DNA of 64,000 bases from Pseudoalteromonas sp. XMcav2-N. Its GTDB lineage: Bacteria > Pseudomonadota > Gammaproteobacteria > Enterobacterales > Alteromonadaceae. This document shows positions 56,214-64,000 of the stretch, in pieces (position 1 is the first letter of the stretch; every line of letters begins with the position of its first letter). A program made the translations under genes and the position numbers. Where the stretch lies: NCBI RefSeq assembly GCF_024124545.1, contig NZ_JAMXSF010000004.1, positions 124,001 through 188,000 of the forward strand, given 5' to 3'. Below the pieces are notes generated by a model. It was not told the DNA's origin. It was given only the letters and a program-made list of their open reading frames with translations, and made no database searches.

Positions 56214-56786
56214 ATGATGAAAGTGTGCAGAAGTGGCAAAGTAGCACTGATAAGTTTGTCATACTATTTGATGGGGTGCTCAGCAAGCCCTAATTTGGCG
56301 AATGATACGCGTTATGCGCAATTTAGCAGTCAGTGCTATCAACTTTCCCAAGATAGTTTTTTGTACACTATGAATTACTGTAAAGGGGAAACCAAGGAGT
56401 GTTTTGGTATTCAGGCTTTTGGTGCACAATCCAATCGTAGTGAGCAAGGCCGACATGTTCCTAACACATTAGAAGAATTGCATGCCAATCCAGCTAGATG
56501 GAATGCAAGGATAGAGCGGTGGTCAGGCACTGCAGGCCTGAGAGACAGCGAGTATGTTGCAAGTGTTCCCAAAGGCAGCCGATTTAAGATAGTCGGCTTA
56601 TTCAGGGATACGTATGGCACAATGGGAACCTATTGGTATATCCAAATTCAGTTTGAGGACACCCAGCAGAACAAGGTGGTTGCAGTGCCATCACCTTATT
56701 ATTTGCTACAGCCTTATTGGCAAACTACGGATGGTAAATTGTCGTTTTCGTCCAGGTTTGTTGAGAATTGTACTGGTGGAAACTGA
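56214..56786 (+). CDS. Hypothetical lipoprotein
   Basis: A 190-residue exported protein with a lipobox (YYLMGCSAS; lipidated Cys near residue 22). The mature part has several Cys residues (SQCYQ, NYCKGETKECFG, VENCTGG) that could form disulfides, and a beta-rich second half (GLFRDTYGTMGTYWYIQIQFED). No family is recognised. AAAGGAG lies five bases before the first of two ATG codons. It is convergent with the radical SAM gene; whether they are related functionally is not evident. Confidence 0.75.
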   Translation: MMKVCRSGKVALISLSYYLMGCSASPNLANDTRYAQFSSQCYQLSQDSFLYTMNYCKGETKECFGIQAFGAQSNRSEQGRHVPNTLEELHANPARWNARIERWSGTAGLRDSEYVASVPKGSRFKIVGLFRDTYGTMGTYWYIQIQFEDTQQNKVVAVPSPYYLLQPYWQTTDGKLSFSSRFVENCTGGN

Positions 56787-56877
56787 GGCTACAAATAGCA
56801 ATATACACATCAAGCCGGTGATTACCGAGGTGTACGAGTGTGTCTCTGCCGAGTGTCAAATTGCAGAAACTGACAGA

Positions 56878-56903
56878 GCGGCCTGCTTTTAGTCAGAGGC
56901 CGC
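56878..56903. terminator. Hairpin between the lipoprotein and radical SAM genes
   Basis: The 7-bp stem GCGGCCT / AGGCCGC has a 12-nt loop and lies between convergent genes. There is no pronounced T-run, so it is a weak terminator candidate for either side. Confidence 0.45.
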
Positions 56904-56924
56904 CTGTATGCCATGGCGTGAGTT

Positions 56925-58262
56925 TTAGTTAACCAATGACCGATAACTCTCAATGGCACTGGCTTTTTCTTCACGAATAAGGGCGAGCAGATCCAGTCCG
57001 TCTTCTTGCCAGCGAGCAGGGATCGCCATGTTATCAATGCGGAACTGATCTGAATCTTCGTTCACAATACACAGCTCGTCGTGTATCGCAAAGACCCCAT
57101 GGTCGAACGGCTTGCCAGGAGCAGCTTGTTTAACATAGAACCTTTCTCTTTGATTCTTAGCTGCTTTTTTCAGTGCTCTGTGATGACAATAGGGGTTATT
57201 ACCGCGCTTGCCAAAAAACACATGAGCGGTCCAGTGACAGCCTGCACGGCATACAGAGGCAAATTCACAGCTGCTGCATTCGCCCCACAGGTGGCGGGTG
57301 GCATCTTCGGGTGTGGTGATGTCGTTGATGCGCAGCTCGGGACTATTCTGGTAAATGTCCTGCAGCTTACGGTCGCGAATATTACCACCTGTATATTGAT
57401 CGCTTGGTAGTGATGGACAGCCCTTGATACTGCCATCGGCTTCAATGCCTATTGCATTTTGACCTGCGCTACAGCCACGGGTGAAGGCCCACTTTGCCTC
57501 GGATGCAATGGGCTCTTTCAGTAATCGCTCATAAGGCCCAAAATAGCCAATGTTATTACCCATGTGAACGCGTATACCTTCGCTGTTACCCCGTTTGGAC
57601 AGGTAGGCGAGCAACGGGAACACATCCAGGAGTTCATAAGGCTGTAGTAAGATATGCGAGTTTTCGACGGCATTTCCCATAGGGACCGTGAGGGCCAATT
57701 GCCACGCGGAAATACCTGCTTTAAGCAACTCTTCGTACAGGGAAGGGAGTTCGGCAATGGACTCGCGATTTACCTGTGAGTTACAGCCAACCGGGATCCC
57801 CGCTTCACGCAGATGGGCAATGGTTTCAAAACACTTTTGCCAGGCGCCTTGTTTGCCTCTGAGTAAGTCATGGCTGCGCTCCATCCCGTCAATTGATAAA
57901 GAGACCGCCGCAATCCCTGCTTCCTTCATCCGTTTGGCTGTACCGAGAGAAATCCCGTAGCCACCCGTTGTCATGGTTGCCTTCATGCCTTTTTTGGTGA
58001 TCTCTGCTGCAATTTGTAGCCAGTCGGGGCGCATAAATGCCTCGCCCCCGATTAGGGTGACTTCTTTAATACCCAGATCTGCCATCTGCGCGACTAAATC
58101 CAGTGCTTCACTGGTGGATAATTCATCAACCCTTGCATCGCCAGCTCTCGAACCACAGTGGTTGCAGGCGAGATTGCATTTCAATGTAATTTCCCAGACT
58201 GCATAAGTTTGTCTGTATGCAGCATTTATTCGAATATCAGATCTGTTTGTTAAATCAGTCAT
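56925..58262 (-). CDS. Radical SAM/SPASM peptide-modifying enzyme
   Basis: A 445-residue radical SAM enzyme, probably a RiPP maturase. The SAM-cluster cysteines are C29, C33 and C36 (CNLACNHC), with the GGE motif at 72-74 (LIGGEAF). A complete SPASM domain carries C264, G277-x4-C282, C329-x2-C332-x5-C338-x3-C342 and C359, enough for two auxiliary Fe-S clusters. No PqqD-like recognition domain precedes the barrel. The start at 58262 is chosen because AGGGG lies upstream; the frame continues open to 58364 but that part overlaps the precursor gene. It lies 46 bp downstream of a short precursor-like peptide on the same strand. The chemistry cannot be read from the sequence; thioether formation, C-C crosslinking and peptide backbone splicing are all known in the family. 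Confidence 0.92.
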   Translation of the reverse strand: MTDLTNRSDIRINAAYRQTYAVWEITLKCNLACNHCGSRAGDARVDELSTSEALDLVAQMADLGIKEVTLIGGEAFMRPDWLQIAAEITKKGMKATMTTGGYGISLGTAKRMKEAGIAAVSLSIDGMERSHDLLRGKQGAWQKCFETIAHLREAGIPVGCNSQVNRESIAELPSLYEELLKAGISAWQLALTVPMGNAVENSHILLQPYELLDVFPLLAYLSKRGNSEGIRVHMGNNIGYFGPYERLLKEPIASEAKWAFTRGCSAGQNAIGIEADGSIKGCPSLPSDQYTGGNIRDRKLQDIYQNSPELRINDITTPEDATRHLWGECSSCEFASVCRAGCHWTAHVFFGKRGNNPYCHHRALKKAAKNQRERFYVKQAAPGKPFDHGVFAIHDELCIVNEDSDQFRIDNMAIPARWQEDGLDLLALIREEKASAIESYRSLVN

Positions 58263-58308
58263 ACTGGCCCCTAATCGTTTGATATTGTGCGTATTACTAA
58301 GCAGGCTA

Positions 58309-58488
58309 TTAGTCAGCCAGGCTACATCCGTAGATTTGTACACCCGGACCAACTGCATCTGCACACATCACGTCATGTGCCATGCCTTTGCTCATATAGT
58401 TGTTGCTCAGCTTTGAGCCACCTTCAATTTTTGCTAGTAGCTCTTCTGCTTCGATGACTGCCTTTACGTTTTGTTTAGTTGTTTTCAT
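58309..58488 (-). CDS. RiPP precursor-like peptide
   Basis: A 59-residue peptide encoded just upstream of the radical SAM enzyme. The N-terminal half is a helical, charged leader ending in a double-glycine-type site (EELLAKIEGG, residues 15-24). The remaining 35 residues are the putative core, with Asn-Asn-Tyr at 29-31, Cys at 42 and 55, and the C-terminal segment GPGVQIYGCSLAD. The start at 58488 has AAGGA six bases upstream; an ATG ten codons earlier lacks one. No peptidase or exporter lies in the window. Assignment as a precursor rests on size, leader pattern and location, not on recognised homology. Confidence 0.75.
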   Translation of the reverse strand: MKTTKQNVKAVIEAEELLAKIEGGSKLSNNYMSKGMAHDVMCADAVGPGVQIYGCSLAD

Positions 58489-58538
58489 GGTATTTCCTTG
58501 TAATGAGTTATTTATCAATCATATGGTCTGTTGACCTG

Positions 58539-58563
58539 TCAGTAGCGATAACTGAGCTACTGA
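58539..58563 (-). promoter_or_regulatory. Leader hairpin upstream of the precursor gene
   Basis: A perfect 8-bp inverted repeat (TCAGTAGC / GCTACTGA) with a 9-nt loop is followed on the minus strand by a smaller hairpin GGTC-AACA-GACC (58525-58536). Both lie between the 13-codon ORF and the precursor gene, as in an attenuator, although no T-run follows. Confidence 0.45.
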
Positions 58564-58572
58564 TGCACCGAA

Positions 58573-58614
58573 TTAGATGTGCAAGCCAGTTCTAATCGGT
58601 ACGCCATCAATCAT
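58573..58614 (-). CDS. 13-residue ORF upstream of the precursor
   Basis: A complete ORF encodes MIDGVPIRTGLHI. It is preceded by AGGAGA six bases before the ATG, the best ribosome-binding site in this region. It could be a leader peptide controlling the operon or a short peptide product. There is no independent evidence that it is translated. Confidence 0.4.
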   Translation of the reverse strand: MIDGVPIRTGLHI

Positions 58615-58626
58615 GCGAGTTCTCCT

Positions 58627-58874
58627 GAAGGCTGTCAAAACCAGTGAATAATAAAAATAAACTTTAAAAACATATGCTTAGGTCATTTTGTTATAAGCGG
58701 GATTGAACTCAATAAGGTTTGATAAGTGGATATTGTGGAGGAGCGGAGCCGAAGGTGTGGCCGGTTAACCGCATTGATGGTCAGGCAAGTGATGCGATTG
58801 TACTCAAAGAAAATAGAGTAAATATTTTATTGTGCAGGACGTCATAGCTGGCGGTGATCAGACAAGGAACTATT
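58627..58874. other. Divergent intergenic region, no gene seen
   Basis: This stretch lies between the RiPP locus and the hydrolase. It is AT-rich at 58650-58700 and must hold promoters for both directions, but none is convincing; TTGTAC at 58798-58803 with AATATT 17 bp further is a weak rightward candidate. Confidence 0.4.
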
Positions 58875-60347
58875 ATGAAACATCTACCGCATATATTAGG
58901 ACTGGCTGCTCTGGCAGCCACATCATCAGTGAACGCCGCGGCGTTGCCTGACCCCCAGGCGTTGTTGCAACAATATCTTTCAGGCGATTATACCGATGGA
59001 GATGCGCCTTTAAATGCTGCTATGGGCTATTTTCAGCACCATGACCGGGAGTTGAGAGAGGTGCTTTTAAATCAATCTCCGGAGTTGGTCGATATACTGG
59101 AGAGCGCGAGCTATTGTTATGCCGCAATTGCGACAAAACCCGGTCCGGATTTATTACCTGAACTTTTTCACTACCAAGATGGACGCTGCCTTCTGGTTCA
59201 GGATGAAGTGACGGAGCAGGGGCGCTACTACAGTGACAGCCAATGTCGAATCGATATCGACTATAAAACTGAAACGGATGTAGATTTTTGTGTGCGTGAA
59301 TTTGACCACAAAGCGGAAAAATATGGCAGTACGGCTGATTTAAACTCTACCAGTGATGCCTGGATGCCTGGCTACAGTGCCACATTACCTGTTACAACTC
59401 GTCCTCAGTCTTTTAGTGAGATCCCACTGCTGCAACGCAGCACTTATAAAAGAGTGCACAATGAACAAGGCATGTGTCATCTTGAAATGCGTGTTTATAA
59501 AAACATGGATCATCATAGCGCAACTCCCGTCATGCTCATCCACGGTGGTGGGTGGTTAGCAAGGCTGAAAACGGCACGCTTGATGGAGGCGCAAATTGCC
59601 CAGCTGACCGAGGCTGGCTTCGTTGTATATATGCCTTTTTATCGTCTGGCTCAGGATAAAGAGGCAGGGCCTGCGTGTAATAATGTGTCGATTGAGGATA
59701 GCAAAAACGACATAAGAGATGCTTATTTGTGGGTATTGTTTAATAACTACAAGTACACACACAGCTTCAAATCTATTCGTTTACTGGGGCAGTCTGCCGG
59801 CGGGCATATGGCGGTATGGCTGTCGCAGCAGTTTCCATTTTTAATCAACAAAATTGCGCCTATGTTCCCGGTAGCAGATTTTGCTCATCAGCTGAAGGAA
59901 TTGCAAGATGGCAGCTATCCACACAGCTATATCAAAAATATGCTTGCGATTTTGTCCGGCAAATCGGATTGGCAAGAGCTCAGTGGCAATGAGCCACTGA
60001 TAGTGAATAACAGCCTGTTGGAATACATAGAGCAATATCCTGACATCGCCCCTGATATGTTTATCAGTCACGGGATGGCGGATATCATCGTTTCTCCCAG
60101 TCAATCGCTGAGGCTTTGTAACGCACTTTCAGGCGATATTAGCGATGGGCCCGCCCAGGTTAACACGCTTAATTTTAATCAGCAGTATGCGCAAATCCAG
60201 TGTCGAAGCGGAAGTGAGCTACACCTGCTGGAAAATGCGGGGCATCACTTTGATGGCTGCGGGTTAGGTTTATGTGATGTTGGCGGTGAGGAAGGGAGTG
60301 TTGCCACCAAAGCACTGATGGAAAATATGGTGAACTGGCTGAAATAA
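58875..60347 (+). CDS. Secreted alpha/beta-hydrolase (esterase/lipase type)
   Basis: About 490 residues with a signal peptide (cleaved near NAAA). An N-terminal extension of ~180 residues carries several Cys (YCYAAI, GRCLLV, SQCRID, FCVREF). The hydrolase domain has an oxyanion-type HGGGW, the nucleophile elbow GQSAGG, an Asp in GMADIIVS and the His in NAGHHFDGCGLG. Ten or so Cys residues suggest disulfide bonds in a periplasmic or extracellular protein. The ATG at 58875 follows AAGGA; the frame opens seven codons earlier without one. It is divergent from the radical SAM locus; substrate unknown. Confidence 0.85.
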   Translation: MKHLPHILGLAALAATSSVNAAALPDPQALLQQYLSGDYTDGDAPLNAAMGYFQHHDRELREVLLNQSPELVDILESASYCYAAIATKPGPDLLPELFHYQDGRCLLVQDEVTEQGRYYSDSQCRIDIDYKTETDVDFCVREFDHKAEKYGSTADLNSTSDAWMPGYSATLPVTTRPQSFSEIPLLQRSTYKRVHNEQGMCHLEMRVYKNMDHHSATPVMLIHGGGWLARLKTARLMEAQIAQLTEAGFVVYMPFYRLAQDKEAGPACNNVSIEDSKNDIRDAYLWVLFNNYKYTHSFKSIRLLGQSAGGHMAVWLSQQFPFLINKIAPMFPVADFAHQLKELQDGSYPHSYIKNMLAILSGKSDWQELSGNEPLIVNNSLLEYIEQYPDIAPDMFISHGMADIIVSPSQSLRLCNALSGDISDGPAQVNTLNFNQQYAQIQCRSGSELHLLENAGHHFDGCGLGLCDVGGEEGSVATKALMENMVNWLK

Positions 60348-60371
60348 CCAGGCGCAAATTACCATTCATAG

Positions 60372-60415
60372 AGTGTTGCGGGCTTGTCTGATAACGACGA
60401 CAGGCACGCAACGCT
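60372..60415 (+). terminator. Terminator between the hydrolase and lysR genes
   Basis: A long stem (AGTGTTGCG / CGCAACGCT, continuing inward with GCTTGTC / GACAGGC) with a 9-nt loop is followed by TATATTTC. It mainly suits the rightward hydrolase transcript. Confidence 0.6.
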
Positions 60416-60432
60416 TATATTTCAGCCGAGTA

Positions 60433-61314
60433 CTACATAGTCAGGCCCTGCTTTATATGTGATAGCAGTGCGGTTACTTTTTTCTGCGGGTACTTTCTGC
60501 CCGAATAAAATGCATAGAGAATAAGATCTTCAGGCTCATGGTCTAACGGGATTTTGACCAGTGTGCCCGCTGCGATTTCTGCCTCGCAGGCATGCTCGGG
60601 CAAGATGGCAAATCCCAGCCCTTTAAGAGCAGCCGCTTTAGCCATATGGCCACTGTTTACCTTGTAACGTGATGGCAGGTGCAGGGTCTTATTGCCCTTA
60701 AAGCGCCAAGGTGCCCCCTGAAGTACAGTGAAACTGGATATGCAGGGCATTTTGCTGAGCATATCAAGGGAGTCAGGCAAACCCCGGGAAGTAATTAATT
60801 CCGGGGAGGCGACAACGCAACTTGGAAAGTGGAGCAGTGTTTTAGCCACCCAGCCCGAGTCTTCCAGTGTGCCGCGGTCAAAGCGCACTATCATGTCAAA
60901 GCCTTCGAGCACCCCTTCCGTTGGATTGAGTTGCGTGTCACAGCTGAGTTGTATATCTGGATGCAGCTGGCAAAAGTGCGTAATGAGCTCTGCCAGAATG
61001 GGCAGATCCGGGATAACAATTTTAAGGTGTCCCGACAGCTGACTGCTTTGCTGTGACACTTCGACCAGTGCATCATTCATCGCCAGAGTCAGTGGCTTGA
61101 GTGTCTGATAAAGCCGGGTACCAGCAGCAGTGGGGCGCATTTTACGGGTTGTGCGCTCCAGTAAGCGGATATTCAGGTGTTGCTCCAGCAAAGCGACATG
61201 CCGGCTTACATTAGATGTGGGTAACTGGCGTTGTTGTGCTGCGCGTTTAAAACTCAGTTGCTCATATACAGCCAGAAAGCTTAGCAGCCACTGAAGATCG
61301 CTTCGCTCTATCAT
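60433..61314 (-). CDS. LysR-type transcriptional regulator
   Basis: About 293 residues. The N-terminal winged helix-turn-helix is clear (SFKRAAQQRQLPTSNVSRHVALLEQHL, shown here in part as QLPTSNVSRHV), and the effector-binding domain follows. The start at 61314 is preceded by GAGAGAAT; the frame extends upstream to 61389 across the operator and is not used. It is divergent from an FAD monooxygenase, the classic arrangement in which LysR controls its neighbour. It belongs to the group with Asp-hydrophobic strings typical of AaeR/DsdC-like regulators, but the effector is unknown. Confidence 0.9.
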   Translation of the reverse strand: MIERSDLQWLLSFLAVYEQLSFKRAAQQRQLPTSNVSRHVALLEQHLNIRLLERTTRKMRPTAAGTRLYQTLKPLTLAMNDALVEVSQQSSQLSGHLKIVIPDLPILAELITHFCQLHPDIQLSCDTQLNPTEGVLEGFDMIVRFDRGTLEDSGWVAKTLLHFPSCVVASPELITSRGLPDSLDMLSKMPCISSFTVLQGAPWRFKGNKTLHLPSRYKVNSGHMAKAAALKGLGFAILPEHACEAEIAAGTLVKIPLDHEPEDLILYAFYSGRKYPQKKVTALLSHIKQGLTM

Positions 61315-61326
61315 AATTCTCTCATT

Positions 61327-61368
61327 AAATGGGATTAATAAAGTCATACTAGCATGTTTATCCCATTT
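61327..61368. promoter_or_regulatory. Dyad operator between lysR and the monooxygenase gene
   Basis: AAATGGGAT (61327-61335) and its exact complement ATCCCATTT (61360-61368) are 24 bp apart in the 101-bp divergent spacer. The similarity extends to AAATGGGATWAA on each arm. This is the expected kind of binding site for the LysR protein. Confidence 0.65.
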
Positions 61369-61415
61369 GGTTGCTTTGTAACACTTCATGAAGACATCAA
61401 TGAATGGAGAAAAGC

Positions 61416-62531
61416 ATGCAAGAAAAACGTCGAATCGCGATTATCGGCGCAGGTATCGCTGGCATGGCATTGGCACTGCTGGTCAGAAAACAAGGGCATC
61501 AGGTTGTTTTATACGAGCGTACGCAGGCACCAGCTGCGATGGGGGCTGGTGTCACCTTGTGGCCAAATGCATTATTTGTATTGGAGCAAATGGGCCTGAC
61601 TCAGCAAATCGTTCAGGCTGGCGGCTTACCTGATTCACTATGTCAGTATGACCATCGGGGCACTGAGATCAGCGCGCTGAGTGTTAAGCAGTTAAACAAA
61701 TTAAGTGGCTATCTAACGGTGACCATACTGCGTCGTGATTTGATCCGCTTATTGGCTGACGCGTTAACAGCCTTGGGGGGCGTGATCCGGTTTAATACGA
61801 CCATTTCTCACGAGGAAATTGACGGGCTTAGGAAAGAGTATGACCTGGTTGTTGGAGCGGATGGCAGGATGAATTCGGCGGTACGCCAGTACTTGTATCC
61901 TCAACATGTTCAGCCAGTGTATCAGGGCGTGGTAAATGTTATTGGCATAAGTAAGGCTGAGCCAGGGACGCTGAACAATAGCATTTGTGATTTTCGTCGT
62001 CCGGGCGAACGTTTTGGCATTGTACCGGTAAAAAAGAACTTATGTTTCTGGGCTGGTGCCTGGCGTTCAGTAATTGAGAAAAACCGACCTGGAAAATCCT
62101 TGTATCATGAGTTAAATCAGCGTTTTAGTTCTTGGGCTGAGCCTGTTCGGTCAGTGCTCAAAGCGGCTGATACTGACGCGATACAGCGTATTTTCGTGCA
62201 TGATTTGGATACACTGCCATATTGGCACAGAGATAATGTTGTACTCATTGGTGATGCGGCTCATGCATCATTGCCGACCTCGGGGCAGGGGGCCTGTCAG
62301 GCACTGGAAGATGCCTGGCACCTGGCTGGACTGATATCAAAATATGATGACCCATCAGTTTTGCTGAGTACATTTTATGAGCGGCGTATTGCCAAGGCAA
62401 CGGCTGCACAGCACAGTGGCCGGCAACTGGCCAGGCAGATTTTCTTTGCACATCATGATAGCCCAACAGAGCGCTCGCCACTTTCCGTGGCAAAGCTGAA
62501 TCAACTGTGGATGCAGGGGTTAGAATCCTAA
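61416..62531 (+). CDS. FAD-dependent monooxygenase
   Basis: An aromatic-hydroxylase-type flavoprotein of about 371 residues. It has an N-terminal Rossmann motif for FAD (IIGAGIAGMALALL), the middle DG motif (VVGADGRMNSAVR) and the second FAD motif (LIGDAAHASLPTSGQGACQALEDA). The ATG at 61416 is preferred because GGAG lies six bases upstream; an ATG four codons earlier is in frame. The substrate is unknown; control by the divergent LysR protein suggests an inducible aromatic or detoxification role. Confidence 0.9.
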   Translation: MQEKRRIAIIGAGIAGMALALLVRKQGHQVVLYERTQAPAAMGAGVTLWPNALFVLEQMGLTQQIVQAGGLPDSLCQYDHRGTEISALSVKQLNKLSGYLTVTILRRDLIRLLADALTALGGVIRFNTTISHEEIDGLRKEYDLVVGADGRMNSAVRQYLYPQHVQPVYQGVVNVIGISKAEPGTLNNSICDFRRPGERFGIVPVKKNLCFWAGAWRSVIEKNRPGKSLYHELNQRFSSWAEPVRSVLKAADTDAIQRIFVHDLDTLPYWHRDNVVLIGDAAHASLPTSGQGACQALEDAWHLAGLISKYDDPSVLLSTFYERRIAKATAAQHSGRQLARQIFFAHHDSPTERSPLSVAKLNQLWMQGLES

Positions 62532-62597
62532 AAAAGCCGTGGATATTGCTGTTGATGAAATAGCGTGTTGGTTACGGTTTTATTGTTGCAGTAACCG

Positions 62598-62858
62598 CTA
62601 GCAGTCGGGTGGATCTCCCTGATCTTCTTTGCGCTTGCGTTGTTCCTGCTTTGCTTTGGCGACATTTTTGAACACGGGTGGTGGGATGGGAAACAAAGAG
62701 AGTAATGGAAAAATCGCCATAACCAGGTAGGCGGCTTTGGGCATGCCTTTGGCCCACCTGACGATCCTAACCAGGCACCAGAGGCAGGTTACAACCAGTG
62801 TGAAGAGCAGCGCCACTCGCATGAGCAGGTCAAATAGGGTGAAACCGTCGGTGTCCAT
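62598..62858 (-). CDS. Small membrane protein of unknown function
   Basis: 86 residues with two hydrophobic helices (LLMRVALLFTLVVTCLWCLV and AAYLVMAIFPLLSLF) and a basic cytoplasmic tail (KNVAKAKQEQRKRKEDQ). AAGGAAC precedes the ATG. No family is recognised. It is convergent with the monooxygenase gene, with a weak inverted repeat (GGTTAC / GTAACC, 62570-62596) between. Confidence 0.65.
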   Translation of the reverse strand: MDTDGFTLFDLLMRVALLFTLVVTCLWCLVRIVRWAKGMPKAAYLVMAIFPLLSLFPIPPPVFKNVAKAKQEQRKRKEDQGDPPDC

Positions 62859-63171
62859 AGTCTTTGTTCCTTTAAGTCAGATAGGATACGAGATAGGGAC
62901 GTGGCGGCGAAAAATCAAGCAGCTTGTATTACATTGAGATTATTTAAAAAATTTTAATTTTGCATGTTTTTAAGTGTAAGTTAATCCATTTTTCGTATTT
63001 TATTGTTGATTTTTTGTGTTGCTCAGCGCATCATATCGTCAGATTGCAAAGATAATAATGGAAGCACTCATCCTAATGGAATAGGAAATCGCATCGTACA
63101 ATGGACGTGGATGTGTCATTACTTTGTGTTGTATTAGCCTGAATTTGGATGAACCGAACGAGTTTATTACC
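62859..63171. other. AT-rich intergenic region
   Basis: 313 bp between divergent genes. 62940-63020 is strongly AT-rich (runs of A and T), as in an upstream promoter or H-NS-type region. No gene, terminator or clear promoter was found. Confidence 0.5.
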
Positions 63172-64000
63172 ATGCTAAAAACATCACTTTCTTTGATTGC
63201 CCTGGTGGCGTCTTCCGTTTCTTCCGTGAGCTTCGCAAATACCTGTACCGGTCAGCTATATGGCATTAATGCAGGGCGTGGCGATGTGGGGATCTTATTT
63301 GGTCTGAATGAGCAAAATAACAGTGCGTTTGCTCAGACCCTGGCAGAATTTAGTGCATCTGCACTGGCCTACGATGACACCAGCAAGCGAATGTACTATC
63401 TCTCCGCCCCGAGGCCTTTTGAATATCAGGTTGACGTGAGTCATCTGAACCTCAGTGCTGAGCAATTAACACACTTACCGATTGAAGGTAAACGCTTTAA
63501 ATATCTGCGCCTGGCCTACTATGACTTTGCAACTGACACCCATACTGTGGTTGGCAGGAGCTCTCAGGTATTGAGTATGGTCTATGATCCTGAGCGCGAT
63601 GCGCTGCTTGGTACCGATTTTAAAAAACTCTATGAGATTAACAAAAATACGGGTGAGGCGACAGAGCTGGGTGCACTGGGCTCGCTCAAAGGTAAGTTTC
63701 GCGGCGATCTGGTGATCCAAAATGGCAACTGGTACCTGATCACCAGTCGCAGTGTTTATCAGATAGATAAAACCACCTTCCAGGCAACCAAGCTGGCAAA
63801 TCACAGCCTGACTGCGGCAACCGGGGCTGCGTTGAATCAGGCCGGTGACATAGTGGTCAGCCGCACGTTGATCAACGACTATGGTCACGTTAACCGTTCT
63901 AAGCTCTATAAGCTTAATCCACAATCAGGTAATACGTGCTTGCTTGCTACCGTGCCGGTCAGGCTTAATGATTTGGCGGTGAATACGGATCAGCCTGTTG
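63172..64000 (+). CDS. Secreted beta-propeller-like protein, 3' end outside the window
   Basis: The frame is open from the ATG at 63172 to the window edge (276 codons). A Sec signal peptide (LSLIALVASSVSSVSFA) is followed by repeated blade-like segments: TCTGQLYGINAGRGDVG, ALAYDDTSKRMYYLS, SMVYDPERDALLGTDF and SRSVYQIDKTTF. This looks like a propeller with one Cys near the mature N-terminus. Neither a family nor a function can be assigned. Confidence 0.75.
   Translation, partial: MLKTSLSLIALVASSVSSVSFANTCTGQLYGINAGRGDVGILFGLNEQNNSAFAQTLAEFSASALAYDDTSKRMYYLSAPRPFEYQVDVSHLNLSAEQLTHLPIEGKRFKYLRLAYYDFATDTHTVVGRSSQVLSMVYDPERDALLGTDFKKLYEINKNTGEATELGALGSLKGKFRGDLVIQNGNWYLITSRSVYQIDKTTFQATKLANHSLTAATGAALNQAGDIVVSRTLINDYGHVNRSKLYKLNPQSGNTCLLATVPVRLNDLAVNTDQPV

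Noticed and set aside
55991..56239. Minus-strand ORF of 82 codons after parC
   Set aside because: It runs over the tRNA-like and palindromic elements and overlaps the start of the lipoprotein gene; its composition looks non-coding.
58263..58364. N-terminal extension of the radical SAM gene
   Set aside because: It overlaps the precursor gene in another frame, lacks family similarity, and a good ribosome-binding site supports 58262.

Overview
The window is a chromosome segment from a marine gammaproteobacterium, most likely Pseudoalteromonas or a close relative in Alteromonadales. The evidence is the set of conserved gene blocks (valS-holC-pepA / lptFG; hemW-rdgB-DUF4426-yggT-proC-yggS / pilTU; ruvX-yqgE-gshB-rsmE; nudF-yqiB-cpdA-yqiA-parE-parC; tolC divergent from nudF). 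These arrangements are typical of that order. The genus is an inference from gene content; no rRNA or other marker gene is present.

Layout. 1-7250: valS (3' part missing), holC and pepA on the minus strand, facing away from the LPS-export permease pair lptF-lptG, then an RDD membrane protein. 7376-9400: a tRNA-Leu(CAA) gene with its own promoter, followed by four ~130-140 bp repeat units. Each unit carries a copy of the tRNA 3' end and its own intrinsic terminator. Beyond them lies a small AT-rich accessory patch with a hypothetical gene, a probable gene remnant and a small secreted protein. 9480-15771: a 1320-residue hybrid two-component regulator, a divergent lipoprotein, and a stand-alone BLUF blue-light sensor. 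15837-18734: upp-uraA uracil salvage and a periplasmic binding-like protein. 18856-26093: a copper/silver efflux block (His-rich small protein, DUF411, CusC/B/A-like). 26099-29272: an orphan TRAP-type binding protein facing a histidine kinase, probably a sensing pair. 29269-45768: mostly housekeeping (DUF885 peptidase-like lipoprotein, hemW, rdgB, proC, pilT/pilU, ruvX, gshB, rsmE, DUF350 protein, glnE). 45804-55848: TcpQ-like protein, lpxL-type acyltransferase, tolC, and the nudF-to-parC block.

The 3' end from about 56000 is accessory. It holds a tRNA-like structure, a lipoprotein, and a compact RiPP-type locus: a 59-residue precursor-like peptide with a double-glycine-type leader, followed in the same direction by a radical SAM/SPASM enzyme with all expected cysteines. 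A tiny ORF with an ideal ribosome-binding site and two hairpins lie upstream of the precursor. After that come a secreted alpha/beta hydrolase, a LysR regulator with a clear dyad operator facing an FAD monooxygenase, a small membrane protein, and the start of a secreted beta-propeller-like protein.

The two places most likely to hold something undescribed are the radical SAM/precursor locus (56925-58614) and the tRNA-Leu-derived repeat array (7498-8152), which resembles the rtT repeats of the E. coli tyrT operon in organisation.
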